Source of the DNA: Sphingobacterium athyrii
GTDB taxonomy: Bacteria > Bacteroidota > Bacteroidia > Sphingobacteriales > Sphingobacteriaceae
Direction: 5' to 3'
Assembly: GCF_003071065.1 (NCBI RefSeq)
Contig: NZ_QCXX01000003.1
Location: forward strand, 124,001-188,000
Length of the DNA stretch: 64,000 nucleotides
Made by a program: the position numbers and the translations under genes. The notes below the pieces were generated by a model. It was not told the DNA's origin. It saw only the letters and a program-made list of their open reading frames with translations, and searched no databases. Shown piece by piece: positions 27,700 to 37,926 of this stretch (the stretch's first letter is position 1; every line of letters starts with the position of its first letter).

Positions 27700-29460
27700 T
27701 TAATTCCAGCCTATATTTTGTGCAAGATTGCTGTATTTGAGTACCTCACTGTAGGGGATTGGACCGTAATTCATATAAGTTTCATAAAGCCTATTTTCTA
27801 CAGGAATTTCTGTATAATTGTTATTGGTAATACTTATTCCTGTGGCGGCAACATTAATATCCATTTTCCAGCGGCGCAGATCCCAAAACCGAAATCCTTC
27901 GAAGCAAAGCTCAAGTCGGCGTTCGTTTCGGATCAGCTGCCGCATTTCATCTTTATTATTTTTTACCTGCTCCAGGTAAGGATCTCCATTGTTAGTGCCT
28001 ACACCTGCACGTCTGCGAATAGCTTTGATTATATCATAGGCCGAGAACGTAAAGGTCCCCATACCCGTAGGTCCCCAGGCTTCATTAGCCGCTTCGGCAT
28101 AAGCCAGATACATTTCGGTCATCCGTATACGAGCATTGAAATGCATCTGTTGGGTAGAAGATGATGGATTTAAATTCACATCCTGGCGTAAGAGCTTTTT
28201 TAAATAATAGCCTGTTCGTGTAGATGTTTCGACTTTGTTCAAGCCGTCATTTGTCGGACTATTGGCTGTTGTATTGATTGCTGTAGTGCTGACACCCGCC
28301 GTCGCACCATTGACAATGATATAGGCCTTCAACCGGGGATCCCGTTTATCGTAGGGGTTGGCTTTATTGTAGGTCGAATTGGCATCTGCAATGGGATAAC
28401 CATTTTCCATGGGGAAGGCATCCACCAGGTTTTGCGTTGGGTTGAGCCGGCCTCTGCCAAACAACGTAGGGGGAAAGTGATCCTGTTCCATGCTGTTGCT
28501 ATTTCCCTTATCGGTACGCCATAGAATCTCCGCAGGATTAGATCCGGAGGTTAAGCCATCGACTACATCCTTGATGTACCAAGTAAACCCTTTAGAATCG
28601 ATTCCAGTTGGGCCACCTTTTGCCTGGATGACCTGACCCGCATAAGTAGCGGCTTGCTCCCAGGTCGTTTTACTGCCCTCACTATAGGCCGGACTTGCTG
28701 CTAATAGCGCTGCTCTTGCACGAATAGCCTGCGCGATACGTTTGGTCATCCGTAACTTGAAAGTGGAGCCAAATACACGATTATAGTCATTGAAATTGAT
28801 TGAACCTGCATATTTAGCTGGAACTTGGCTATCGTTACTGATATTTTCATAATCCATCGGCAATAAATCCTCCGCTTTTTTAATATCATCGTACAACTGT
28901 TGCATACAGGCTTCAAATGAAGCCCGAGGTTGATTGAAATCTGAATTGACGGTCTCGGGAGTCAAATGAATTGGTACACCCAGTATTTCTCCTGTGCTTG
29001 ACTTACCGGCATGCGCCTGTAGGAGATGGAACATAAACAGCGCACGAAGGCCATAGGCTTCACCCTTCATCCGGTCGTTGAACAGGATGCTGACTTTTGG
29101 TTCCATGGCCCATTCGACCTGATCCGTTAAGGACAGAAAGTTGTTTAGATACTGTATGGCTGCATAACTGTTGCGCCATTGATCGAAGGGGTTGTTTATG
29201 CTTGTCCACTGTCCAGTTGCCGATTTTAGATAACTATTGTTCTTATCGTTGCTCACCGCATTGTCGGTCGCGACGTCATCAAAGCTGTAGCTATTGCTGG
29301 GAATCCGGTTGTAACCGTTCAGAAGCAGTCCCTGTGCATATAAAGGACGGCTATTCGCTGTCTCGAGTTCGAGATTATTCTCTATCGCTGGCTCAAACAT
29401 ATCTTCACAGGAAGAAAACAGTAGGCTGGCTAGGATAGCTATGGTTAATATTCTTTTCAT
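27700..29460 (-). CDS. xusD: SusD-family lipoprotein, second pair of the xylan operon
   Basis: This 586-aa lipoprotein (Cys18, ASLLFSSCEDMFEP) shows SusD features: the GEAYGLRALFMFHLLQ helix, MTEMYLAYAEAANEAWG and the C-terminal NERRLELCFEGFRFWDLRRWKMD. It pairs with the SusC encoded 24 bp upstream (29485-32364). In characterised xylan loci the tandem pairs bind xylo-oligosaccharides of differing decoration. The symbol follows the xusABCDE order. Confidence 0.93.
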   Translation of the reverse strand: MKRILTIAILASLLFSSCEDMFEPAIENNLELETANSRPLYAQGLLLNGYNRIPSNSYSFDDVATDNAVSNDKNNSYLKSATGQWTSINNPFDQWRNSYAAIQYLNNFLSLTDQVEWAMEPKVSILFNDRMKGEAYGLRALFMFHLLQAHAGKSSTGEILGVPIHLTPETVNSDFNQPRASFEACMQQLYDDIKKAEDLLPMDYENISNDSQVPAKYAGSINFNDYNRVFGSTFKLRMTKRIAQAIRARAALLAASPAYSEGSKTTWEQAATYAGQVIQAKGGPTGIDSKGFTWYIKDVVDGLTSGSNPAEILWRTDKGNSNSMEQDHFPPTLFGRGRLNPTQNLVDAFPMENGYPIADANSTYNKANPYDKRDPRLKAYIIVNGATAGVSTTAINTTANSPTNDGLNKVETSTRTGYYLKKLLRQDVNLNPSSSTQQMHFNARIRMTEMYLAYAEAANEAWGPTGMGTFTFSAYDIIKAIRRRAGVGTNNGDPYLEQVKNNKDEMRQLIRNERRLELCFEGFRFWDLRRWKMDINVAATGISITNNNYTEIPVENRLYETYMNYGPIPYSEVLKYSNLAQNIGWN

Positions 29461-29484
29461 AATTGTCTCCTTAAATATTCATGA

Positions 29485-32364
29485 TTAAAATAGGGCCTTG
29501 AGACCGAAGTTGAAAAATCGTGTCTGTGGTGCTTGCCCAATATTTAGCAGCATTATTTCTTTTTCCTTTGCGATGGTCAATAAGTTAGCTCCATTGGCAT
29601 AAATCCCCAGTTCATGAATAAATTTCGAATTGAGCATGCGTTTGGGGAAATCGTAGGATAGCTGCACTTTAGACAGGTTGATTCGATCGGTCTTATAAAG
29701 CCAAAAGTCTGAACTTCGAAAGTTGTTATCACTATTGAAAGTCGTGAGGCGAGGATAGGTCGCAGTTTCCTTGGTCGATTCTGTCCAGCGGTCACGTACT
29801 ACCACTGAATATTTGTCCTCCGCATCTACCCAAAAGTACGAGCTGTTTTTCATGGCTTGGGCACCGAACTGTCCAGTTGCAGCAGCAAATAGTGTGAAAT
29901 TGTTCCATTTTACCGTTAGATTGAGGCCCAGTGTAAGTGGCGCACCGGCCCATCCGCCTTTGCCCAAATAGACTTCGTCTCGCGTATCAATGGTGCCGTC
30001 CCCATTTTGGTCTTTATACTTGATATCACCGGGTTTTACTTCACCAAATGAAGACAAGGCTGAATTGTCAATATCGGATTGGCTCCTATAAAAACCATCA
30101 TGCTGTAAACCCCATATCGCATCCAGCGGTTTTCCTGCCCTATTTTGATAGGCAAACTGATAGAGTTCGTCCCGTTGTACTGCCTTGGTTGAATAATACA
30201 TCCCATTGAAGCCTAGCGATACAAAAGTTTTGTCGATCTGTTTGTTCAAGTTAATGCCAAAATCAACACCTTTTCGCTCGTCACTGCTATAATTGATATA
30301 GGGAAGATCCGAGTAAACAGGCCAGCCTGTCATAAAGTACATCGGATATTGTGTTGTCGCTTGTACCAAACCGCCAGTCATACGATTGAAAAAGTAGGAG
30401 GTATTGAAGGTGATCAGGTTGTTGTATAACCCGCCTTCAAGGTTGATGTTGAATTCCTTGCGTTTTGGGAATTTCATATTTGGATTGTCGCCCCTGCGCC
30501 GATCAAAAGAGTGTACTAATGCGCCATCCGCCCAACTATACCAGGCTCCATTGTTGTAGGTATAATAGCCTTGATACAGGAAATAATCGCTAATGTCCAA
30601 GTCGGTATTCAAGATACCTGCTGAAGCAGATAACCTGAGGTCGTTGACAACTTTGCTGTTTGCCATAAAATTTTCTTTTGAAAGACGCCAGGCAACAGCC
30701 AATGTAGGGGAGAGGGCCTGTCTGTTTCCTTTCGGTAATTTCGCAGAATGGCTATAAGCGCTGCTAAAGTCAACATAATATTTACCCAAATAATTATAGC
30801 CTAACTGAAGCCCCAAATTGGCATTACTGGTTTTGTGATAGCTGCCAGATGCTCCAATTTGGTAAGCATTGGCCAAGAGAATTGCTGACAGGTGATGCTT
30901 ATTATCATATATGCGGTTAAAGTTTAAGGATCCATTAAAACCAATGGTTTGTCGATAGTTACTACCGCTAATATTTTGTACACCAGATATACGGTCATCG
31001 CCATATTTTGTTAAGCTGCTAATTAGATCATTGCCGTTATAGTTGTTCCAAGAAGCCTGATAGACCGCATAATTGTTGTTATAGGATTGACTGTAATTGG
31101 AAAGGTAATCTACTGCGAGGTTGGTCTTGAAAACCAGGCCTTCCAGGATATTTTTCAAATCAAAATTTAAACCTGTATTAAATTGAAACTGCCGGTTGAG
31201 AAGACGCGTGGTACCACCGGCGTAAACATTCGCAAAGGCATTGGTCTGGTCCAGCTGACTTCCCCCCAGCAGGTATTTGCCATCAATGAGAAAACTACTG
31301 TTATTGACATAGATCATCGAGTTGGTATCACCGTCTTCAATCATGTCAATCGGAATAAGCGGAGAGAAGCGATGGGGACGCATCGTAGCGGCAGCCCCCC
31401 AATAATCAGCGTTAACGCCCTTGGAAATATAAAAACTGGCTGCTGCATCTACATTTAATGAGATGAGGTCGCTGACTTTGACGTCGATGTTGCCACGCAT
31501 ATTAAATCTATTGGCACCACCATTTTTCTTCGCCTGTCCAAAGTTGAGCATAGATCCTTCGGACCAAAAACCAAAGTTGGTATAATATTGTGCCCGCTGA
31601 TTTCCTCCTGAGATTTCGGCCGTGGCATCGTAGCGATTATAATGGTCTTTGATATAGTCCGAAGAATAGTAATCGACATTTGGGTATCGGAAAGGATTTG
31701 TTCCGGCTGCATGCTGGTAGATGGTTTCGGCGCTGTAGAGTGCCGAGAGACCGTCATTTTGCCGGGCCTCGTTGTATAGCGTCATATATTCGGCAGAGCC
31801 TAGGTATTCTGGATAACTGATTGCCGTATTGATGCCGCTATTGGCCCTGATTTTTATCTGCTGACCGCCAGCCTCTCCGCGTTTGGTGTTAATACTGATG
31901 ACACCTTTTGCCGCCCGACTCCCATAGAGTGCGATGGCATTGACTCCTTTCAGTACACTGATTTGATCGATCTCGGTCGGCATAACGTTATTGGCGTCGC
32001 GCGGAAAACCATCCACTAAGACCAGGTAGTTACTCATCCCCCAGATATTACCGTTATAACCGGGAATAAAGGCATCGAGATTTTCCAAACTGAAGGTGTT
32101 GTAGCTCTTGTCGAGCAATTGCGGGATGTTGATGGATTGGACATTGCCCATGAGATCTTTTTTCTGAACTTTCTGGAAAGCAACTTGTACAAGTGTGGCA
32201 CTATCTGTGCCGATACTGTCCTGAAGACTGCCAACCGATAATATTGGGGTTATATTTTTATATTGTCCAATGGTTGGATGAAAGGATTCTTTGGCTATAC
32301 TTTCAGCAATAGCCATCCAGCTCAATCCAAGACATAGTGCTATTCTTAATTTTTTGTACTTCAT
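29485..32364 (-). CDS. xusC: SusC-type transporter, second pair of the xylan operon (short N-terminus)
   Basis: At 959 aa this SusC is shorter than the other three. After the signal peptide it lacks a recognisable carboxypeptidase-regulatory-like domain and goes through a poorly conserved stretch (residues 25-90) into an abbreviated plug (LVLVDGFPRDANN, YGSRAAKGVISINTKRGE). The barrel is complete and ends TRFFNFGLKALF. It imports glycan with the SusD at 27700-29460. The second SusC in tandem xylan loci is often of this reduced form as far as I recall, so it is likely functional rather than truncated. 28 bp separate it from the upstream SusD. Confidence 0.92.
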   Translation of the reverse strand: MKYKKLRIALCLGLSWMAIAESIAKESFHPTIGQYKNITPILSVGSLQDSIGTDSATLVQVAFQKVQKKDLMGNVQSINIPQLLDKSYNTFSLENLDAFIPGYNGNIWGMSNYLVLVDGFPRDANNVMPTEIDQISVLKGVNAIALYGSRAAKGVISINTKRGEAGGQQIKIRANSGINTAISYPEYLGSAEYMTLYNEARQNDGLSALYSAETIYQHAAGTNPFRYPNVDYYSSDYIKDHYNRYDATAEISGGNQRAQYYTNFGFWSEGSMLNFGQAKKNGGANRFNMRGNIDVKVSDLISLNVDAAASFYISKGVNADYWGAAATMRPHRFSPLIPIDMIEDGDTNSMIYVNNSSFLIDGKYLLGGSQLDQTNAFANVYAGGTTRLLNRQFQFNTGLNFDLKNILEGLVFKTNLAVDYLSNYSQSYNNNYAVYQASWNNYNGNDLISSLTKYGDDRISGVQNISGSNYRQTIGFNGSLNFNRIYDNKHHLSAILLANAYQIGASGSYHKTSNANLGLQLGYNYLGKYYVDFSSAYSHSAKLPKGNRQALSPTLAVAWRLSKENFMANSKVVNDLRLSASAGILNTDLDISDYFLYQGYYTYNNGAWYSWADGALVHSFDRRRGDNPNMKFPKRKEFNINLEGGLYNNLITFNTSYFFNRMTGGLVQATTQYPMYFMTGWPVYSDLPYINYSSDERKGVDFGINLNKQIDKTFVSLGFNGMYYSTKAVQRDELYQFAYQNRAGKPLDAIWGLQHDGFYRSQSDIDNSALSSFGEVKPGDIKYKDQNGDGTIDTRDEVYLGKGGWAGAPLTLGLNLTVKWNNFTLFAAATGQFGAQAMKNSSYFWVDAEDKYSVVVRDRWTESTKETATYPRLTTFNSDNNFRSSDFWLYKTDRINLSKVQLSYDFPKRMLNSKFIHELGIYANGANLLTIAKEKEIMLLNIGQAPQTRFFNFGLKALF

Positions 32365-32392
32365 TTTTTTGAATGATTAAATGAAAAACTTG

Positions 32393-34291
32393 TTACCAAC
32401 CTGGGTTCTGATAGAACTCGTGATACATGTTGACATCTCTGACTTTTAGGGGCAACCAATAGTGCTTGCTTGTAAATTTGCGTTCCAAGAGCATATTTTC
32501 TTTGAGATTGACAACACGGTTTTTGGAAGGATCTATCGTGTTGAATGTTCCGCTCCGGTCAAATGAAACTGATTTTTTTTGCGTATATGGAGCCTCAGTT
32601 AATAAAAGCCAACGCCGTAAATCGTTAAAACGGTGACCTTCGAATGCAAGTTCCACAGCACGTTCGCGACGTAGCTCGGGGAGCAGGGATGCTGCGGAGC
32701 TGAGAAATTTGCTGTCTACATGGCCCACACCGGCGCGGTTGCGTACGATATTGATGGCATCGACAGCTGTTTTACCGTAATTGTCGGCTTTGCCCGTGGC
32801 CGAATTGGAAGCCATCATGGCGGACTCGGCATACATCAGATAGACATCAGCAAGGCGCATGTAAGGGACGTAAATATGAAGATTGGTTCCGTAACTATAG
32901 GCTTGATCATATTTATTGGATGTTAAAGGGATAAATTTGCGTAAGACGTAGCCCGTCTGACTTCCTGTACGAATATCCCGATAGCTTCCGCCTGTGAATA
33001 GATTAGCGTAGCGGTTTTTTTCTTCTGATGCCGACATATTTCCCTGAATCACTTTTGTGCCATCAAAAATAATATCCTTGTAAAAACGTGGATCACGATC
33101 TTTCCAGGGATATTCGGCATTGTATCCCGACTCCGCATCGGACTGGGTAATGTCCTTGATCGGCAGGCCGTTTTTCATGCCATAGTAATCTACATAATTC
33201 GCTGTTGGGTTAAACTTGAGGTCGCCATCACCAACTTCCAGGGGAATATATTGCTTGCTTGTTCCCCAGTTAGATACCCATGCATCAATATAAGGCCCTC
33301 TAAAAATAGCTTCTGTGCTACCAGGCATGGCCCAGTTTTGTCCCGTTGTGTAAAAATTTAAATGGATATTGGCCATGGGAACAAGGGCATAGTTCGTCTG
33401 TCCACTCTCGACAAGGGATAGCAATTCGCCAAAAGCTTGAGCCGCTTTTTTGCAATAATCAGCATGATAGGTTTTACTCCCCGTGGACTGTAAATTCATC
33501 AACGGACTTCCAGCCCAAAGGTAGTTTTTGCCAAGATAGGCTAGCGCCATGATTTTATTGATGCGCAACTGGTTTTTCCCCAGTGTACGCTTCCCAGCGG
33601 TCGTATTGTCCCAGTCGATTGGTAGCAAGTTGGCTGCTTCCCTAAAATCAGCGGCCGCTAAATCAGCGCAAGCCTGATAGCTCAGTCTTGGTAACCGAAG
33701 CTTTTCGTCGCTAGGCAGTACATAATTAATATAAGGCATACCACCAAAATATTCCATCAGTCGGTGGTGAAACCAACCCCGGAAAAATAATAATTGGCCC
33801 TTTATCAGGTCCTTTTCTTCCTGTGTTGCTTCGGTCAGTTTGTCGATATTCTCTAAGCCAAGGCTTATTTTCCGCAGACCAAACCAGGAGGCGCTCCAAA
33901 GATCACGAAAGGCACGGTTGGCAAATACGTCATTGTTGTTGGTGGTGAAATCTCCTTGATCCATCCAGCCCGCACCCCAGCCGTCCGATTCTCGTTGCCA
34001 ACCCCAGAAATTACCTTGGTCTATTTTGTTTACGAAATGAAAATTGTTCGCTGTGGAGGTTATTTCATCCTCACCCCAGTTCCAGGAATTAGTCCAGTAG
34101 TTGTTGCTGAAATTGACCACGCAGTTGTACAGCTCTTCGGTATAACCTTGGAAATTAACAAAGTTTTTAAATGCTTCTTTGGGTGATATATTGGACTGTT
34201 CCTCTTTGTCGAGATATTTATTGCATGACAGTAGTGATGTAGACGACCAGACCATGCTAGTTATTAGGATTACCTTGAAATACTTTTTCAT
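32393..34291 (-). CDS. xusB: SusD-family lipoprotein, first pair of the xylan operon
   Basis: The 632-aa lipoprotein (lipobox Cys23, STSLLSCNKYLD) has SusD hallmarks: SPKEAFKNFVNFQGYTEELY, GQLLFFRGWFHHRLMEYFGG, PYMRLADVYLMYAESA and the C-terminal RERAVELAFEGHRFNDLRRW. It caps the SusC encoded 14 bp upstream. The size, larger than most SusD proteins, and the operon position fit XusB of Bacteroidota xylan clusters. Confidence 0.93.
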   Translation of the reverse strand: MKKYFKVILITSMVWSSTSLLSCNKYLDKEEQSNISPKEAFKNFVNFQGYTEELYNCVVNFSNNYWTNSWNWGEDEITSTANNFHFVNKIDQGNFWGWQRESDGWGAGWMDQGDFTTNNNDVFANRAFRDLWSASWFGLRKISLGLENIDKLTEATQEEKDLIKGQLLFFRGWFHHRLMEYFGGMPYINYVLPSDEKLRLPRLSYQACADLAAADFREAANLLPIDWDNTTAGKRTLGKNQLRINKIMALAYLGKNYLWAGSPLMNLQSTGSKTYHADYCKKAAQAFGELLSLVESGQTNYALVPMANIHLNFYTTGQNWAMPGSTEAIFRGPYIDAWVSNWGTSKQYIPLEVGDGDLKFNPTANYVDYYGMKNGLPIKDITQSDAESGYNAEYPWKDRDPRFYKDIIFDGTKVIQGNMSASEEKNRYANLFTGGSYRDIRTGSQTGYVLRKFIPLTSNKYDQAYSYGTNLHIYVPYMRLADVYLMYAESAMMASNSATGKADNYGKTAVDAINIVRNRAGVGHVDSKFLSSAASLLPELRRERAVELAFEGHRFNDLRRWLLLTEAPYTQKKSVSFDRSGTFNTIDPSKNRVVNLKENMLLERKFTSKHYWLPLKVRDVNMYHEFYQNPGW

Positions 34292-34305
34292 CTTTCTAAA
34301 TTGCT

Positions 34306-37300
34306 TTAAAATGTAATGTTTGCACCTAGATTAAATCGCTTTACCGTAGGATAAGCTCCTTGGGAAGCCCAACCTGTGCCCGCGTAATTGGATTCTCGGT
34401 CATCGGGCATTTTGGACCAGAAAACCAAGTTGTTGCCATTTAAGAAAAGGCGAAGATTTTGAAGACCCAGGCGTTTGATCATGCTGGATTCGCGATTAAA
34501 ATTGTAGGCAATTTCAGCGGTTTTCAATCGGATGTATGAACCATCAAACATATATCTGTTACCAGAGGCATAACTACTTGATTGAGATAGCCAACGTGGT
34601 AGTGGTACATCGGCATTGCTGTTGTCTTTTGACCAATACGAACCTTCTTCATAGGCCAAGTTAAGCTGACCTGAAAAGCTATTAAACACAACTTGGCGGG
34701 TGACATTATTGACCGCATACCACTGGGTCATGACACTGAAATTTTTCCAGTCGAATCCAATCGTACAATTGTATGTGTTTTGTGGAACAGAGGGAAAGGC
34801 ATAGGGAATATTGTCCTTGGTATCGATAATACCATCACCGTTATAATCCAGTATATGATAATTGCCGGGCAGCTTAGCAAGGTCATTGCTTTCATGCATG
34901 GTGCTGCCATAAAGTTCATCCCAAGTATTGTAATATCCGGAGCTAACATATGAATAGGTCTGATTCACCTGTTTATTGTCTGGTTTCTGATATTCGGGCA
35001 ACAATTCAGGAGCATCGGCATTGATGACTTTGTCTTTGGCATGGGTAAAATTGATATCTGCCCATATTCTCCAATTGGTATTGAGTTGCTTATTGAACTT
35101 CAGTTCGACCTCATAACCTTTATTTTCTACCTCTCCAAGGTTGGCCGTTGGGGCCTCTACGCCAAAATATGATGGAATAGATCTTCCACCGCCGGTAATA
35201 AGCACATTCGTCCTATGATCCTTAAAGAAGTCGACCTTTCCAGAAATCTGTCCGTTGAATAGGCCAAAATCCACACCGAAATTTAACTTTTTAACTTTTT
35301 CCCAGCGGATATTTGGGTTTCCAAGCACATTTTCTTTATACCAGACGTATGGGCTGGTATTTCCATCGGAGTAGGAAAATCGCCCATCAACACCCATCCC
35401 TGAAGTACCTCCGTAGGCCCATTGTGTTAAATAAAGAAATTGCCCGCCACCGCTATCGTCGCCAATATCACCGTAGGAAGCACGTAGTTTTAACATGTTG
35501 ACAAGTGAAAGAGGTTTCATAAAACTTTCTTCCGAAACTAACCAGCCAATACCTCCTGAATTAAAAAAGGCAAATCTGTTTTCGGGTGCGAATTTCTCTG
35601 ACCCCGTATAGGCACCGTTATATTCGAGCATATACTTATTCTTGTAATTATACGTTGTACGGAATACCCAGTCTTCCCGATAGGAGGGGATTGTGCTACC
35701 TCTTCCATATTGATTGCGGTTGACCAATCCCATCGCCGAAATATTGTGGTTTTTAGCTATTGTAGTTGCGTAATTTAATTGCAATTGATAAAATAATCTC
35801 CTGTACGTGAGTGCGTTGTTTACTGTTCCGGCTTCTGTCGTCCAATCAATGCCTTCGGCAAAATCGAATCTATTGGTTCCATCGAAAGGAATTTGGTAGG
35901 TTGGAAGTCCAGTTTTGGGGTCTATCCACTTGCTTTGGGTGTTATTGTTGGCGTCATTGATACCACGTCTGCCTTCAACAAATGTATTATCCAGCGAGAT
36001 TGTCCCGCGCAGATTAAGACCTTTTGTCAAAAATTTGAGGTCTTGCTCGAGTGTAAAATCTGTTGTAATGCGGCTCGTGGTAATGTACTCGGTTCCACTG
36101 ATGGCCAGTACACGGGCCGAGTTTATTCCAGCATTTGGGTTTGGTGCATTGAACCCCCAGGTGCCATCTGAATAACGTGGATAGATAACATCCGGTGCTA
36201 CGGTGTAGGCTGCAATCCAATAGGAATAATCGTTGCCACCACCAAATGGGCTTTTTCGGACACCACGTGAACCCGCGAGATTTGTTGAGAATTTGGTTGT
36301 TGGCGTAAGTTGGAAATCCAAATTCGAACGCACATTGAGACGATTAAACCCGTAACCGGCTTTATAGCCTCTGGCGTTTTCAAACTGACGAAATAGATCT
36401 CCTTCATACAGATAATCTGCATTGGCAAAGTATTTGACAAATGGTGTTCCGCCGGCAATATTGATACTGCTGTTTTGTGAAAATGCTTGGCTTCTAAAGA
36501 GTTCTTTTGCCCAGTCGGTATTAACATAACGCTCACGTTCGGTTTGGTCGGCCGGGAAACGGTATTTATTGATAATATCTTGTGGCGAATAATCAGCCCA
36601 ACTTGCGGGGTTTATACCCAACTCATACTCAATCACTCTATTGCGAAGCATAAGAGCGTCGTAGGAATCCATTTTACCTGGGAGCTGCGAAACGGTCTTA
36701 ACGACATTATTAACAGTACCACGTATCAACATGTGGCCTTCTTTACCACGTTTGGTGGTGATGAGGATAACACCATTGGCTCCTCTCACACCATATACAG
36801 CTGTTGCTGATGCATCTTTGAGTACCGATATGGTTTCAATGGAACTGATATCGACCGCCGATAGTGGTCTCTCGACCCCATCGACCATGACTAATGGATC
36901 CGTATTATTCCATGTACTACGACCCCGGATGACAATACGAGGGTCTTCTTCTCCGGGCATGCCCGTACTGGCTGTCGTGATTACCCCAGGAACATTGCCT
37001 GTTAAGGCTGCGCCCACACTGGAGACGCCACCTGCACGCTCCAGAATTTTTCCTGAAGTCTGGGCAATCGCACCTACGACAGTCTCTTTTTTCTGACGGC
37101 CGTACCCTACAACGATGGTTTCTTCTATTTCAATAGATTTGTCGGTTAATTGGACTTCTATCGTAATTTTCTGAGCAACATCAACCTCGACCTGATTATA
37201 GCCTAGTTTGGAAATGGTCAGTAAACTTTTACCTTCAGGTACTTGAAGGGTGAAACTTCCGTTTTCATCACTGGCCGTAGCCAAAGATGTACCCTTTATT

Positions 37301-37488
37301 TTGATCGAAGCACCGCTTATTCGCTTGTGGTTGCTATCAACGATGCTGCCTTTTATTTGCCTTTTGGCCTGAGCATGTAGCGTTGACTGTCCAAAACAGA
37401 TTAGGAACAGCAGTAAGGTGAATGGCCTAGCTATACCCCATAGCTTTTTCCAATGCCTTACTAATGTGATTGGAAATGTAATCATCAT
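34306..37488 (-). CDS. xusA: SusC-type TonB-linked transporter, first gene of the xylan operon
   Basis: The 1060-aa protein has a signal peptide (hydrophobic around residues 20-38), a carboxypeptidase-regulatory-like domain (about 43-115), the TonB-box-like IEETIVVGYGRQKKE, a plug with VMVDGVERPLS and YGVRGANGVILITTKRG, and a full barrel ending FNLGANITF. It opens a six-gene minus-strand operon whose order (SusC, SusD, SusC, SusD, DUF1735 type, GH10) is that of the conserved xylan utilisation core. Expression probably starts at the element at 37733-37807, which leaves a leader of about 250 nt before this ATG. Confidence 0.94.
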   Translation of the reverse strand: MMITFPITLVRHWKKLWGIARPFTLLLFLICFGQSTLHAQAKRQIKGSIVDSNHKRISGASIKIKGTSLATASDENGSFTLQVPEGKSLLTISKLGYNQVEVDVAQKITIEVQLTDKSIEIEETIVVGYGRQKKETVVGAIAQTSGKILERAGGVSSVGAALTGNVPGVITTASTGMPGEEDPRIVIRGRSTWNNTDPLVMVDGVERPLSAVDISSIETISVLKDASATAVYGVRGANGVILITTKRGKEGHMLIRGTVNNVVKTVSQLPGKMDSYDALMLRNRVIEYELGINPASWADYSPQDIINKYRFPADQTERERYVNTDWAKELFRSQAFSQNSSINIAGGTPFVKYFANADYLYEGDLFRQFENARGYKAGYGFNRLNVRSNLDFQLTPTTKFSTNLAGSRGVRKSPFGGGNDYSYWIAAYTVAPDVIYPRYSDGTWGFNAPNPNAGINSARVLAISGTEYITTSRITTDFTLEQDLKFLTKGLNLRGTISLDNTFVEGRRGINDANNNTQSKWIDPKTGLPTYQIPFDGTNRFDFAEGIDWTTEAGTVNNALTYRRLFYQLQLNYATTIAKNHNISAMGLVNRNQYGRGSTIPSYREDWVFRTTYNYKNKYMLEYNGAYTGSEKFAPENRFAFFNSGGIGWLVSEESFMKPLSLVNMLKLRASYGDIGDDSGGGQFLYLTQWAYGGTSGMGVDGRFSYSDGNTSPYVWYKENVLGNPNIRWEKVKKLNFGVDFGLFNGQISGKVDFFKDHRTNVLITGGGRSIPSYFGVEAPTANLGEVENKGYEVELKFNKQLNTNWRIWADINFTHAKDKVINADAPELLPEYQKPDNKQVNQTYSYVSSGYYNTWDELYGSTMHESNDLAKLPGNYHILDYNGDGIIDTKDNIPYAFPSVPQNTYNCTIGFDWKNFSVMTQWYAVNNVTRQVVFNSFSGQLNLAYEEGSYWSKDNSNADVPLPRWLSQSSSYASGNRYMFDGSYIRLKTAEIAYNFNRESSMIKRLGLQNLRLFLNGNNLVFWSKMPDDRESNYAGTGWASQGAYPTVKRFNLGANITF

Positions 37489-37670
37489 AGCATTTGTGGA
37501 TTAATAAATAGGTTTAAGAATTCTTGGTTAAATTTTCTTTAATTGGCTAGATACGATTGTACCTGTATTCCCTTTGTTCATTTTGATTAAATGAATCGCC
37601 AGTCATGGATCATCTAGTGTTGTCATGTTTTGCAATAATAATTGGTTAAATTTTTGATCGTAAAAGCATC

Positions 37671-37682
37671 GCAACCGGTTGC
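37671..37682. promoter_or_regulatory. Perfect 12-bp palindrome GCAACCGGTTGC (LacI-type operator candidate)
   Basis: GCAACCGGTTGC is its own reverse complement and has the central CG typical of LacI-family operators. It lies about 65 bp downstream of the predicted -7 box of the xus operon, inside the transcribed leader, where a bound repressor could block elongation. No LacI-family gene is in this window, so the regulator would be encoded elsewhere. A chance palindrome cannot be excluded. Confidence 0.4.
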
Positions 37683-37732
37683 ACGATTAAGATGTAGTTC
37701 CTCCACGAATGGAGATGCCTTTCAAAGCAGTT

Positions 37733-37807
37733 TATAATTGTAAACCAAAACTAGCCAATGCGTGGCTGTAATGATAGCAAGAATGTTTAAATGAAGGATA
37801 AGAATGT
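37733..37807 (-). promoter_or_regulatory. Shared promoter element, copy for the xus operon
   Basis: Read on the minus strand from 37807, the element begins ACATTCTTATCCTTC, repeats ACATT at position 22, and has TAGTTTTG (37753 down to 37746) at position 55, exactly the offset seen in the copies at 4667 and 42076. By hand, 19 of the first 24 bases match copy 1. It lacks the terminal ATAACCAAT of the other copies. The HTCS gene lies just beside it in the opposite direction. Confidence 0.65.
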
Positions 37808-37926
37808 CAAATACCGCCGAATATAGGGTATAAATTATGTCGATATTGGTTTGGTCAGGATTAATTTAATAAATTAGTTGGCTGTTCACAGTGCTGTTTT
37901 AAATAGCGAAGATTACACCTGAATAT

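Larger units (their letters stand above)
37489..37926. other. 438-bp divergent regulatory region between xusA and the HTCS gene
   Basis: The region holds the minus-strand promoter element for the xus operon (37733-37807) and a 12-bp palindrome in the xusA leader (37671-37682), both listed separately. For the HTCS on the plus strand, TTTG at 37850-37853 is followed after 21 bp by TAGTTGG (37875-37881), a weak match to the Bacteroidota promoter. I see no coding fragment. Confidence 0.55.

Noticed and set aside
27628..28164. Open frame of 178 codons on the plus strand across the xusE/xusD border
   Set aside because: It is antisense to two clear genes, shows no domain or signal, and has no promoter.
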